The notes beneath the pieces are model-generated. The model was given only the letters and a program-made list of their open reading frames with translations. It was not told the DNA's origin and searched no databases. Shown one piece after another: positions 16,835 through 25,669 of a DNA stretch of 53,080 bases. Position 1 is the stretch's first letter, and every line of letters starts with the position of its first letter. The DNA lies in assembly GCA_001603075.1 (NCBI GenBank), contig LVBB01000060.1, positions 1 through 53,080 of the forward strand. Reading direction: 5' to 3'. The translations under genes were made by a program, and so were the position numbers. The DNA comes from Phycisphaerales bacterium Planc_01. Lineage in GTDB: Bacteria > Planctomycetota > Phycisphaerae > Sedimentisphaerales > Anaerobacaceae.

Positions 16835-19783
16835 ATGTGGAAGCGATGCACCTGTTTCGCATTCCTGATCGTCTTGTTGGCCCTGATCCAGGGCGGCGCT
16901 GCCTCGGGAGCGTTCAATGCCCTTAAAGACCCGGCCATTATCGGCTGGTGGGCTTGTGATGAGGGAACCGGCACCGTCGTGGCCGATTCGTCGCCCAACG
17001 GCAACGACGGCGCGTTCATCAACGGCGACCCCATCTGGACGACAGGCGTCTACGGCAGTGCCATCACCATAGTCGGGCCGACGCTGGTCAGGGTTGAGCC
17101 GATGGGCCTGTCGCTGAGCCAGGCCACCATGGCCGGCTGGCTGTTTGCCCCGGCGGCACAACCCGAGTGGGCGTCCATCATCATGCACCGCGATCCCGGT
17201 CCCGCCTCCGGCTTCAATCTGCTGGCCGACCGCCAATTGGCTTATCACTGGAACGACGCTTCCAACACCTGGAGCTTCCGCGGCAACGTCCTGCATCCGC
17301 TGAACGAGTGGGCCCACTGCGCGGTGACGGTCGAGCCCGACAAGGCAACGTTCTACCTCAACGGCGTAGCCTCGGCCGTGAACAATGTTGCTCACGGAAC
17401 CATTGCTTGGGACGGCCCCACGCATCTCGGTGGTGACGGCGGCTCCTCCTGGGTGGCACGCCGGATGAATGGCGGCTCGCTGGACGACGTGTGCTTCTTC
17501 AGCCGAGCGCTAACCGATGCCGAGATTCTGGCGATCATGGGAGGTCTCTTTGACCCGGCGCAGGCCAGCAATTCGATGCCCGTCGATGGGGCAACGGACG
17601 TTCCTCGTGACATCGTCCTGAGTTGGGCGGCAGGCGAGTCGGCGACAACGCATGACGTCTACTTCGGCACGAGTTTCGAGGACGTCAATACGGCCAGCCG
17701 CACGAATTCGATGGGCGTTTTGGTCAGCCAGGGCCAGGCGGCCTTGACGTACAATCCCGGACGCCTTGAGTTCAGTCAGACCTACTACTGGCGGGTCGAT
17801 GAAGTCCAAGCAGGCGGTACGATTGTCAAAGGCCTGATCTGGACCTTCGAGGTCGAGCCGTTCGCCTATGCGGTCGCCAACATCATGGCCACGAGCAATG
17901 GTCTGTCCGATGCGACGTCGGGCCCGGAGAACACGGTCAATGGCTCCGGCCTTGGCGCCGCCGACGGACACTCCCTCGAACCGTTCGATATGTGGACCAC
18001 CAAACCCCCGGAGGACGGATCGGCCCTGTACATCCAGTACGAGTTCGACAGCGTCTACAAGCTCTATCAGCTCCTGGTCTGGAACTACAACGTCCAGTTC
18101 GAGAAGCTGCTCGGCTTCGGTCTCAAGAACGTCACGGTCGAATACTCCGTGGACGGCGAAGAGTGGACGGCCCTGGGTGATTTCGACCTGAACCAGGCCA
18201 CCGCCAAATCGGGCTACATCTACAACTCGACGATCGATTTCGGCGGTCTCGCCGTCAAGTTTGTCAAGCTCACCGTCAACAGCGCCTTTGGCGCGATGGG
18301 CCAGTACGGTCTCAGCGAGGTCCGCTTCACGTACATCCCCGTCCAGGCGCGACAGCCGCAGCCGGCCGACGGAGCGACAAACGTGGCGACTGCCCCCGTC
18401 CTGAGCTGGAGAGCCGGGCGAGAAGCCGGATCGCATGAGGTGTACTTCGGCACCGACGCCGAGGAACTGCCCCTGCTGGGTACGGTCTCGCAGGCCAGCA
18501 TCGCCGCCGGCACCCTCGATCTGGCCAGCACGTACTACTGGAAGGTCGTCGAGGTCAACAACGTCGAGGCGATCAGTACATGGGAAGGCAACGTCTGGAG
18601 CTTCGCGACCCGTCTGTACGCGGTGGTCGAGGATTTCGAGAGTTACACCGACGACATTGAAGCCGGCGAGGCGATCTTCGATACATGGCTCGATGGCTGG
18701 ATCAACAACACCGGTTCGACCGTCGGCCACATGACCTCACCGTTTGCCGAGCAGTCGGTCGTCAACAGCGGTCGGCAGTCCATGCCGTTGTTCTATGAGA
18801 ATACGGGCGGTAAGACTGTCGCCGAGGCCGAACGGACCTTCGCGGCGCAGAACTGGACTGCCAGCAGTATCAAGACTCTCGCCGTGCACTTCTACGGCGC
18901 CGAGGGCAACACCGGTCAATTGTATCTGAAGATCAACAACACCAAGGTCGTCTACAACGGCCAGGCCACCGACATCGCCCAGGCGCAGTGGCAGCAGTGG
19001 CTCGTCGATCTGACCGCGCTGAGTGGTTTGCAGAGCGTCACGAAGCTGACGATCGGCATCGAGGGCGCCGGTGCCAAGGGTGTCGTGTACATCGACGACA
19101 TCCGGCTCTATCCCGACGAGATCGAACTGATCGAGCCGGTCCAGCCGGACCCCGCCGGACTGATCGTCCAGTACACCTTTGACGCAGGATCGGGCACAAC
19201 GGTGGCTGATGCATCCGGCAGGGGCAACACGGGCACCATCAATGGCACGCCGCAGTGGGTCACCGGAGTCTCCGGCTCGGCCCTGGCCTTTGACGGCGGC
19301 CGCAACTACGTCAGCACCGGTAAGAGCCTGCTCAACAGCCTCCCGGAGTTTACGATCGCCTGCTGGATTAAGGGCGATATGTCGCTCGGTAATCGCAGCG
19401 GCCTGGTCGGCCAGAACGACTGCGTCGAATACGGCGTTGTCAGCGCCAACACGCTTCAGATCTATACGGCCGGCGGCGGCACGGTGGATCTGCCTTGGCC
19501 GTACGGCGCGTCCGCCGGCTGGCACCAAGTCACTGTCGTAGCGGACGGCACATCCATCACGTTCTATCTGGATGGCAAGCCGGTGGTCTCGGGCGGCACA
19601 GCCACTGAGAGCTACGGTACGTCCACCTATTTCCTCAATATCGGTGGCGGTGGAATCTTCGATGCCACCGACAACTGGTTCACCGGACAGATCGACGAGG
19701 TCTACGTCTACCAGCGGGCCCTCTCGGCGGCGGAAGTCGCCGGGCTTGCCGGCAGAACGGTCGCAATCCCCGTGGCGTTCTAA
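16835..19783 (+). CDS. Secreted LamG / discoidin-like / FnIII-like mosaic protein
   Basis: A 982-aa exported protein. Signal peptide residues are 1-25. Residues 30-235 are LamG-like domain 1 (IIGWWACDEGTGT, LNEWAHCAVTVEPDKATFYLNG). Residues of about 240-335 are an FnIII-like repeat (PVDGATDVPRDIVLSWAAG, TYYWRVDEV). Residues of about 345-500 are a discoidin/F5-8C-like domain (MWTTKPPEDG, YIQYEFDSVYKLYQLLVWNY). A second FnIII-like repeat follows (PADGATNVATAPVLSWRAG). Residues of about 605-765 form a carbohydrate-binding-like module (VVEDFESYTDD ... YIDDIRLYPDE), and residues 775-970 are LamG-like domain 2. It is a non-catalytic glycan-binding or adhesion protein by inference. The start has AAGGAG seven bases upstream. 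A terminator lies 75 bases after the stop. Confidence 0.85.
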   Translation: MWKRCTCFAFLIVLLALIQGGAASGAFNALKDPAIIGWWACDEGTGTVVADSSPNGNDGAFINGDPIWTTGVYGSAITIVGPTLVRVEPMGLSLSQATMAGWLFAPAAQPEWASIIMHRDPGPASGFNLLADRQLAYHWNDASNTWSFRGNVLHPLNEWAHCAVTVEPDKATFYLNGVASAVNNVAHGTIAWDGPTHLGGDGGSSWVARRMNGGSLDDVCFFSRALTDAEILAIMGGLFDPAQASNSMPVDGATDVPRDIVLSWAAGESATTHDVYFGTSFEDVNTASRTNSMGVLVSQGQAALTYNPGRLEFSQTYYWRVDEVQAGGTIVKGLIWTFEVEPFAYAVANIMATSNGLSDATSGPENTVNGSGLGAADGHSLEPFDMWTTKPPEDGSALYIQYEFDSVYKLYQLLVWNYNVQFEKLLGFGLKNVTVEYSVDGEEWTALGDFDLNQATAKSGYIYNSTIDFGGLAVKFVKLTVNSAFGAMGQYGLSEVRFTYIPVQARQPQPADGATNVATAPVLSWRAGREAGSHEVYFGTDAEELPLLGTVSQASIAAGTLDLASTYYWKVVEVNNVEAISTWEGNVWSFATRLYAVVEDFESYTDDIEAGEAIFDTWLDGWINNTGSTVGHMTSPFAEQSVVNSGRQSMPLFYENTGGKTVAEAERTFAAQNWTASSIKTLAVHFYGAEGNTGQLYLKINNTKVVYNGQATDIAQAQWQQWLVDLTALSGLQSVTKLTIGIEGAGAKGVVYIDDIRLYPDEIELIEPVQPDPAGLIVQYTFDAGSGTTVADASGRGNTGTINGTPQWVTGVSGSALAFDGGRNYVSTGKSLLNSLPEFTIACWIKGDMSLGNRSGLVGQNDCVEYGVVSANTLQIYTAGGGTVDLPWPYGASAGWHQVTVVADGTSITFYLDGKPVVSGGTATESYGTSTYFLNIGGGGIFDATDNWFTGQIDEVYVYQRALSAAEVAGLAGRTVAIPVAF

Positions 19784-19858
19784 CCCGGTGGAGCGAACAG
19801 GCGTCGTCTGCGGCGATCAGGCTGTGGTTGGCCGCTTGTTGTGTCTCGCAATGTTTCA

Positions 19859-19900
19859 GGGCCTATCCCGATGACTTCGGGATAGGCCCTTCTTCTTTCT
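19859..19900 (+). terminator. Rho-independent terminator after the LamG mosaic gene
   Basis: A perfect 13-bp stem (19859-19871 with 19877-19889) with a 5-nt loop is followed by the T-rich TTCTTCTTTC. It separates this gene from the convergent gene ending at 19925. Confidence 0.92.
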
Positions 19901-19924
19901 GTCAGTGCCGATCGAAGGTCGCGA

Positions 19925-20941
19925 CTACGCGCACCAGGGACGCGACCTGTGAAGGTCGCCGGCGAGCGTCTGCTGGGCAAGGATCGCGTTCTCGCGAAGC
20001 TGGAAATCGAACATGCCCACGCAGATGAAGTCCGCGCCACCCTCAAAGGCGAACTTGAACCCGTCGCGCGGGTGCAGAGCCCCGGCGGCCAGCACCTTGA
20101 AGGCGATCCAGGGCTCCTTGAGGCCCTTCATGTACTCGATCGTTTCAGCGGGATTGCGGCACCACATGTTGTCGTGGTGCTCACCGTGCTTCCGCCCGTA
20201 GGGCCCCACCGCGTCGAACGGCTTGCGATTCTCCTGTGCCGTAGCGGACCAGTAATTGTCCGGGTGCAGGGTCTTGACCCAGAAATCCGGCTTGAACCCC
20301 GCCTCGACGAAGGCCTTGATCGTCTCCAGATCGTGGGCACCGAGCCCGCTGGGCAGACCAAACTGCCTCATGTATTCCAGCGCCTCGCCGACCAGGTCGG
20401 TCTTGCCGTCGCGAACGGCGGCGTCGGCCAACCCGCCCTGCACGTACACCGCATGCGCCCCGCTGTCCACGGACCGCTTGACGCCCTCTTTGATGCTGGC
20501 CCCGGCGGCGCAGTCGGAGATGAACTGGATCTGGCCGCCCCGCTCGTTCCAATAGCGATTGAGCACACGGTCGGCGGTGGGGTTGCCCAGGATTGTGTTG
20601 ATGCCCATCTCCTCGGCCAACGCCAGCGTCTCAAAGACCTTTTCATCGCTGTGATAGGCCTTGACCAGACTCGACACGTAGATCAGGTCGCGGCTATGGG
20701 CCCATCCGCCGATGAGGTTGCCGCCACAGAACATGCGGCTGATCGTCAGGTCCTTGATCTTCCCGGTGGGCGTCGGCGCACCGCTCGACTGCGCCCGATT
20801 TCGGGCCGCCCCGCCACCGCCCTCGGCCATCTGGGCGCGGAGATTCTGCTCCTCAAAGCTCTGGAGGCCCAAGGCCATACCGGCCGAAGCCACCATGGAT
20901 TTCTTGATGAACCGGCGTCGATCGACTTGTCTGTCAGCCAT
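19925..20941 (-). CDS. Tat-exported TIM-barrel (aldo/keto reductase-like) protein, paralogue B
   Basis: A 338-aa protein beginning with the twin-arginine signal DRRRFIKKSMVASAG. The mature part reads GKIKDLTISRMFCGGNLIGGWAHSRDL. Glu/Asp-rich repeated beta-alpha units follow, giving a TIM-barrel impression related to aldo/keto reductases, but the classical catalytic Tyr/Lys pair could not be assigned. It is clearly homologous to the gene at 20955-21932: the CGGNLIGGWAHSRDLIYVSSL segment, the GGADFICVGMFDFQ(L/V)REN segment and the RSRPW C-terminus are shared. The start has GGAG six bases upstream and lies 13 bases after its paralogue's stop, so the two form one operon. The substrate is unknown. 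Confidence 0.75.
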   Translation of the reverse strand: MADRQVDRRRFIKKSMVASAGMALGLQSFEEQNLRAQMAEGGGGAARNRAQSSGAPTPTGKIKDLTISRMFCGGNLIGGWAHSRDLIYVSSLVKAYHSDEKVFETLALAEEMGINTILGNPTADRVLNRYWNERGGQIQFISDCAAGASIKEGVKRSVDSGAHAVYVQGGLADAAVRDGKTDLVGEALEYMRQFGLPSGLGAHDLETIKAFVEAGFKPDFWVKTLHPDNYWSATAQENRKPFDAVGPYGRKHGEHHDNMWCRNPAETIEYMKGLKEPWIAFKVLAAGALHPRDGFKFAFEGGADFICVGMFDFQLRENAILAQQTLAGDLHRSRPWCA

Positions 20942-20954
20942 GCGCTACTCCATT

Positions 20955-21932
20955 CTAAGCGTGCCACGGACGGGACCGGTCCAACGGGCCGGTCAAGACG
21001 TTCCTGGCGATAATCGTGTTTTCTCGAACCTGGAAATCGAACATCCCGACGCAGAGAAAATCGGCGCCGTTCTCGAAGGCGAACTTGAAACCATCGGCGG
21101 GATGGACTGCCCCGGCCGCCAGCACCTTGTAGGCGATCCAGGGCTTGCCGACCTTCTGCATATACCGGGCCGTCTGCTCGGGGTGCTTGTCCCAGTAGTT
21201 GTCGACGGCGTAGTTGTCGATGACGTCCTTGTGCTGATCGGGCCGCCGGGTGGACCAGTAATTCGTACCATGATGGGTCTTCATATAGAAGTCCACCGGC
21301 AGGCCCGCCTCTTCGCAAGCCTTGATGGTCTCAAGCTCGTGGCCGCCGACGCCGGCGATCACGCCGTTCTGCTTGATGAACTCGACTACTCTGGCGATCA
21401 GATCGATCCGGCCGGCTCGTGCCCACTGGTCGCCCACATTGCCGATGAGATAGGCCCCGGTTGCACCGGCGTCGATGGCCTTTTGCACGTCTCCGGTCAG
21501 GTCGTCCACGGAGGGAACGCACTGGGCCAGCCACCGAATCTCGCCGCCCCGCTCGTCCCAGTACCTCTTGAGGACGCCGAGCGAACTGGTGCCCGCATTG
21601 ATCGTATTGATGCCGCTGTCCTCGCAGAGTCGCAGCGTCTCGAAGATCTTCTCGTCGGTGAAATAGTGCTTCAGAAGCGATGAGACGTAGATCAGATCGC
21701 GGCTGTGGGCCCATCCGCCGATGAGATTGCCTCCACAGAGGATCCGGCTGAGCGTCACGTTGCCGATCTTACCGGTTGGCATCCCCTCGACGGCAGGTTC
21801 CTGCGACCGGGGCGGACCGTCCCTCATCGCCGCCAGCAAAGCCCGCTCTTCAAGGCTCATCACCGACGCCAACGCTGCCGACCCGGCCAGAGAACCTCTT
21901 AGAAACGTTCGACGATCCAGATCTTTCGACAT
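20955..21932 (-). CDS. Tat-exported TIM-barrel (aldo/keto reductase-like) protein, paralogue A
   Basis: A 325-aa protein with Tat signal LDRRTFLRGSLAGSAALAS and the same core as paralogue B. It is the first of the pair on the minus strand; AAGGAG precedes the ATG at 21932. Shared blocks include CGGNLIGGWAHSRDL and ERGGEIRWLAQC (ERGGQIQFISDC in B). PWIAYKVLAAGAVHP (PWIAFKVLAAGALHP in B) is also shared. Differences concentrate in the surface loops and the region at residues 205-250. The duplication is old, since identity is only moderate. A role in periplasmic sugar or sugar-acid metabolism is a guess from the neighbouring exported hydrolases. Confidence 0.75.
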   Translation of the reverse strand: MSKDLDRRTFLRGSLAGSAALASVMSLEERALLAAMRDGPPRSQEPAVEGMPTGKIGNVTLSRILCGGNLIGGWAHSRDLIYVSSLLKHYFTDEKIFETLRLCEDSGINTINAGTSSLGVLKRYWDERGGEIRWLAQCVPSVDDLTGDVQKAIDAGATGAYLIGNVGDQWARAGRIDLIARVVEFIKQNGVIAGVGGHELETIKACEEAGLPVDFYMKTHHGTNYWSTRRPDQHKDVIDNYAVDNYWDKHPEQTARYMQKVGKPWIAYKVLAAGAVHPADGFKFAFENGADFLCVGMFDFQVRENTIIARNVLTGPLDRSRPWHA

Positions 21933-22068
21933 CCGGCTCCTTTCCCATGACGGCCTGACCGAATCCCCACGTACGAGGGCCGTTTCAACACCCTTTCATG
22001 GTATCAGAAAAGGCGGTCCGATCCAAGAGGCAAGTGGCATGGGCCGGCCACGCCCGTCGGCACCCGCT

Positions 22069-23778
22069 CTACGGCCTCAGGGAAATCTCAGCCCAGTATG
22101 CCGCTTCGTAGCGCCAGCCGGTCGGTTCATTGACCAGTTCGATCTTGACGGTGCGACCGGCGTATGGCGACAGATCAACGACCACATCGGTCCATCCCAC
22201 GGTGGTCGTCTCCGGGCCGATGGTTTTCCGCAACGACTCCTTTTCGTCGACTCGCACGATCAGATCCCAGTCGCCCCGTGGGTCATGGCCCACGACGAGC
22301 TTCAATGAGGCGTCCCTGTTGACCGGCAGCTTGACTGTCCGGGTGATGACGCAGCCGATTTCCGGGTTCAGCGGGTGGGTCACCAATACGTTTCGCCGTC
22401 CCCGCAGTTCATCCCTGAGCCCCGGATCCATATCCTCGCCGCAACGGACCACTTTCCAGCCGGGAGCGAACTTCTCGATGGCCTCGGACAGGTCCTTGCC
22501 AAGCAGGGCCGTGATCTTGGCCATCTCCCGTTTGGAGTACCGTGTTTCGCTGGCCGGACCGGGGGCCCACGATCGCTCCAGACGGCTCGGTCGCGGGCTC
22601 TGAACGGGAAACACAAAGGACTCCTCGCCTTGCTCGTTCGTCTGGATCCTGCCACCGCAATTGACCACGGCATCCCGGGCCAGGTCTTCGCAGACCCGGA
22701 CGAGCGTCGGGAAATTGTACGGCGTGTGGCTGAACTTGCCCCACGGATCGAGTGCGATCTTGTACTTCTCGGGCAGGTCCCTGAACCCGATCGTCGTAAA
22801 CAGGATGCCGGCGGCGTTCGACGGATTGCAGTCGGAGTCCTGGCCGCATCGCGTCGAGATGATGATCGTCTTGTCCGGATCGCCCTGCCCGTAGAGCAGC
22901 CCCATAACGATGTACGCCCCGTTGATCTTGGCGTCGATGTTGAAGTCGGCTTCGGGACCGGAGCACGAAAAGCGACGATATGCCGGGTTCAGATGATACT
23001 TTTCGTTGACCAACTGCCACGTCTTGGTCCAGTCGTCCGGATACTGTCCGTGCCAGCGCAGTACGTCGCTGATGCATTCGTGATACTGGCTTTCCTTCGG
23101 AATGCAGCGAAGCCCCGCCTCGATGATCTTGATGATGTCCTTCTCGAAGAAGGCCTCGGTGTACATCCCGGAGACGAATTGCCCGCCGTAGAGGCCGTCT
23201 CCGTAGTTCATCAGCCGGCCGAACTTCTCGCCCAGTTGGATCGCCACGTTGGGCATGCCGGGAGCGATGAGCCCTGCGAAGTCCGCTTCGATCTGATAGT
23301 CGATGTCGTCGGCGTGCTTGTTGTACTTAGGGTGGCCCGAGTCCGGCGGCGCAATGCCGCTGCGCAGATTGTCGCGACCGGCCTTGTTGGCGTGCCAGAG
23401 CTGATAGCCGCTGTTGGCGAAATCGATGCCCGCCTGACGGATCGACACGTCGAACCCGTGCAACTCCAGGGTCCGTAGAAAGGTCATCTCGACATAGAGA
23501 TCGTCCTGGTGGAACTGATTGATCAGTCCGGGTTTCCATTCGGGCATCTCGCTCTCGGGAATGATGACCCCGTTGTAGCGGAACTCCGTGGGGCCGCCCC
23601 AGCCGACGCCGGCCATCTGGCCGATCCACCCGGCTTTCATCTTGTCGACGTACTCCGCCACCGGAATCTGCCGCACGTTCTGCTTGCCCGGCGTCAGATT
23701 CGCGAGACGCGCACGCCCGCAGCCAAGTCCTCCGCCAACGGTGAAAATGGCAACCGCCAGTACCCAACGTCGCTTCAT
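22069..23778 (-). CDS. Exported ADP-ribosylglycohydrolase-family protein
   Basis: A 569-aa protein with a signal peptide (possible lipoprotein site near GGLGCGRA). The ADP-ribosylglycohydrolase domain spans residues of about 45-370. It has AGWIGQMAGVGWGG, the metal-site segment FHQDDLYVEMTF and the second metal motif GQDSDCNPSNAAGIL, where family members usually have GxDxDTxAA. The aspartates are kept, while the Thr is replaced by Cys-Asn. Residues of about 440-569 form a beta-rich, probably galactose-binding-like domain (LVVGHDPRGDWDLIVRVDEK, VDLSPYAGRTVKIELV). Family members act on ADP-ribose linkages, but exported relatives may act on other glycosides. AAGGAGG precedes the start by seven bases. 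Confidence 0.82.
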   Translation of the reverse strand: MKRRWVLAVAIFTVGGGLGCGRARLANLTPGKQNVRQIPVAEYVDKMKAGWIGQMAGVGWGGPTEFRYNGVIIPESEMPEWKPGLINQFHQDDLYVEMTFLRTLELHGFDVSIRQAGIDFANSGYQLWHANKAGRDNLRSGIAPPDSGHPKYNKHADDIDYQIEADFAGLIAPGMPNVAIQLGEKFGRLMNYGDGLYGGQFVSGMYTEAFFEKDIIKIIEAGLRCIPKESQYHECISDVLRWHGQYPDDWTKTWQLVNEKYHLNPAYRRFSCSGPEADFNIDAKINGAYIVMGLLYGQGDPDKTIIISTRCGQDSDCNPSNAAGILFTTIGFRDLPEKYKIALDPWGKFSHTPYNFPTLVRVCEDLARDAVVNCGGRIQTNEQGEESFVFPVQSPRPSRLERSWAPGPASETRYSKREMAKITALLGKDLSEAIEKFAPGWKVVRCGEDMDPGLRDELRGRRNVLVTHPLNPEIGCVITRTVKLPVNRDASLKLVVGHDPRGDWDLIVRVDEKESLRKTIGPETTTVGWTDVVVDLSPYAGRTVKIELVNEPTGWRYEAAYWAEISLRP

Positions 23779-23984
23779 GGTGTGCCTCCTTCATTCCGTG
23801 CTTTCTTGCCGGGCCACTCACACCCGGCCCGAGACTGTATCCGCCCGCAGAATGATCGGGCGCCGGAACCGTGCCCGTCGAACACTTATATCGCACCGAT
23901 GTGGGACGGTAAAGTCAAATCGGGACGGTCCATGACACTTGCTGTGAGGCGCGCCTGCGGTCGCGGCATATTTGAAAGTGTGCG

Positions 23985-24012
23985 TTGCAATGAGCGCGCC
24001 GGCCGGTATAAT
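23985..24012 (+). promoter_or_regulatory. Sigma70-type promoter for the bamD-like operon
   Basis: TTGCAA at 23985-23990, a 16-bp spacer and TATAAT at 24007-24012. The expected start is near 24019. This rules out the much longer reading of the downstream frame that begins near 23509. Confidence 0.8.
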
Positions 24013-24054
24013 GACGCCTGTTTGAGGCGGTTGAAATGCCTTTTCTCGCGACAG

Positions 24055-25068
24055 ATGACGAATCGGATGGAAATGAACAGTCGAGTACAAGAGATTGCCG
24101 TGGCCGTCTTCATGACGTTGTGCTGCCTGGGCGCTGCGGCGACGGAGAGCCCGCGAGTCCAGACCGACGGGCGCGCGCCGTCGGTCCCCGGCGGTCCGCA
24201 GGAGCGGTATCTGCTGGCGATCTCGGAACTCAAGGAGTCCGTTCGCAGCGCCAGCGTCGCGGAAGTCAAGGACACCCTCGCCCGGCTCAAGGAAGACTTC
24301 CCTCAGCATGTGGGGCCCGACCTCGAACTGTTCGCCATGGGGGAGCTGGAGTACTGGAAAGACCGATACGCCAGAGCGATGGTGAAATACGAGAAGCTGC
24401 TGAAGGACTATCCGGGCAGCGAGTTTGCCGGGGCGACCATGGACCGACAGTTCGAAATCGCCACCGCGTATCTGGGGGGCCGCAAGAAGACTGTGCTGGG
24501 GCTGTTTCGTATTCGCGGCTATGCCGAGGGCGTGGAGATCATGGAGCGGCTCAGCGACCGGGCCGGCCTGGATGAGCCGAACAGCGTCGGTCTCAAAGCC
24601 GCGATTGCCGTTGCCGAACACTATGAAGGCAGGGAGAAGTACATCGATGCCTATCTGAAGTGGTCCGAGATCGCGTCGTACTGGGAGATGGGGCCGATCG
24701 GCAAAAGAGCGATCCTGCAAATGGCGGAGAACAACTTCGCCGCCTACAACAAACCTCGGGAGAAACGGCAGCCGCTTCTGGACGCGTCGAAACTGGCCAC
24801 GGCCAAGACCTACTACGAGCGGTTTGCCATGCGCTATCCGGAGGACGCTGCCAAGCACGACATTCCGGCCAAACTCAAGCGCATCGACGAGCAAATGGCA
24901 TACAAACAGTACACCATCGGTCGGTATTACCATCGCGTCGAAAGGATCGAGGCCGCCAACCTCTATTACGACATGGTCATTGAGAACTGGCCCAACACGG
25001 AGGCGGCTGAGATGGCCAGACAAGCCCGACAGGAAATCGCCGACAGGACGAAGGACCGTGCAGAATAG
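24055..25068 (+). CDS. TPR protein, BamD (YfiO)-like outer-membrane assembly factor
   Basis: A 337-aa exported protein with a signal peptide (EIAVAVFMTLCCLGAAA). It has tetratricopeptide-type helices: ELEYWKDRYARAMVKYEKLLKDYPGSEF, GLKAAIAVAEHYEGREKYIDAYLKWSEIA, KTYYERFAMRYPEDA and EAANLYYDMVIENWPNTEAAEMA. The spacing and the KYPxxxY-type motifs match BamD, which docks on BamA. No canonical lipobox is visible, unlike most BamD proteins. The start is the ATG at 24055; ATGs at 24067 and 24073 are also possible. It overlaps the LptE gene by 11 bases. Being in an operon with lptE supports an outer-membrane biogenesis role. Confidence 0.75.
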   Translation: MTNRMEMNSRVQEIAVAVFMTLCCLGAAATESPRVQTDGRAPSVPGGPQERYLLAISELKESVRSASVAEVKDTLARLKEDFPQHVGPDLELFAMGELEYWKDRYARAMVKYEKLLKDYPGSEFAGATMDRQFEIATAYLGGRKKTVLGLFRIRGYAEGVEIMERLSDRAGLDEPNSVGLKAAIAVAEHYEGREKYIDAYLKWSEIASYWEMGPIGKRAILQMAENNFAAYNKPREKRQPLLDASKLATAKTYYERFAMRYPEDAAKHDIPAKLKRIDEQMAYKQYTIGRYYHRVERIEAANLYYDMVIENWPNTEAAEMARQARQEIADRTKDRAE

Positions 25069-25594
25069 GCGGTGTACAATCCGAAGATACTCGCCTCTGC
25101 TGTTGGCGGGTATGTTGACAACGCTGGGCCTGACGGGTTGCGCCGGAATCGGCGGCTACTCGAACCGGAGCCTGTATCCGGACGATGTCCACAGCGTGTG
25201 TCTGGAAATGTTCGACAATCGCAGTTTCCGGCGAGGGGTCGAATACACGTTGTCCGATGCGCTGGCCAAGCGGATCGAGGCGACGACGCCGTATAAGATT
25301 GTCTCCAGTCAGGACCGTGCCGACAGCGTGATGAGCGGGCAGTTGCTGTCGATCGAGGAGTCGTCCCTCGTTACCGAGCGAGAGCTGGCCCGGCCGCTGG
25401 AGAAGGAAGTGGTGCTGACTGCCGTGGTCAACTGGAAGAACCTCAATACCGGCCGGCTTATGATCAATCGCAGGACGGTCACGGCGGCGGCAAGCTATTC
25501 CGACTTCCAGAATCAAGACTTCACCTATGCCTCCGCATTGGCGGCAAACAAGCTGGCTCAGAAGATCGTAGAGCTAATGGAAACCAACTGGTAA
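25058..25594 (+). CDS. lptE: LptE-like LPS-assembly lipoprotein
   Basis: A 178-aa lipoprotein. The GTG start at 25058 gives a basic N-terminus, a hydrophobic stretch and the lipobox LTGC at residues of about 26-29. The rest is beta-rich with VCLEMFDNRSFRRGVEYTLSDAL and AKRIE, a helix-strand pattern like LptE, the plug partner of the LptD translocon. The overlap with the BamD-like gene (11 bases) shows coupling. It implies a Gram-negative type outer membrane in this organism. FtsH follows 76 bases downstream. Confidence 0.8.
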   Translation: MQNRRCTIRRYSPLLLAGMLTTLGLTGCAGIGGYSNRSLYPDDVHSVCLEMFDNRSFRRGVEYTLSDALAKRIEATTPYKIVSSQDRADSVMSGQLLSIEESSLVTERELARPLEKEVVLTAVVNWKNLNTGRLMINRRTVTAAASYSDFQNQDFTYASALAANKLAQKIVELMETNW

Positions 25595-25669
25595 TCTGCG
25601 CAAGATGGGCGCTGGCCGGAGGGGGGCATCCACAGGCTTGCCCCTTGGCATGGAATCGAACGCTACCAT

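Noticed and set aside
23509-24054. Upstream extension of the bamD-like gene
   Set aside because: It would be antisense to the ADP-ribosylglycohydrolase-like gene and start before the clear promoter at 23985-24012.
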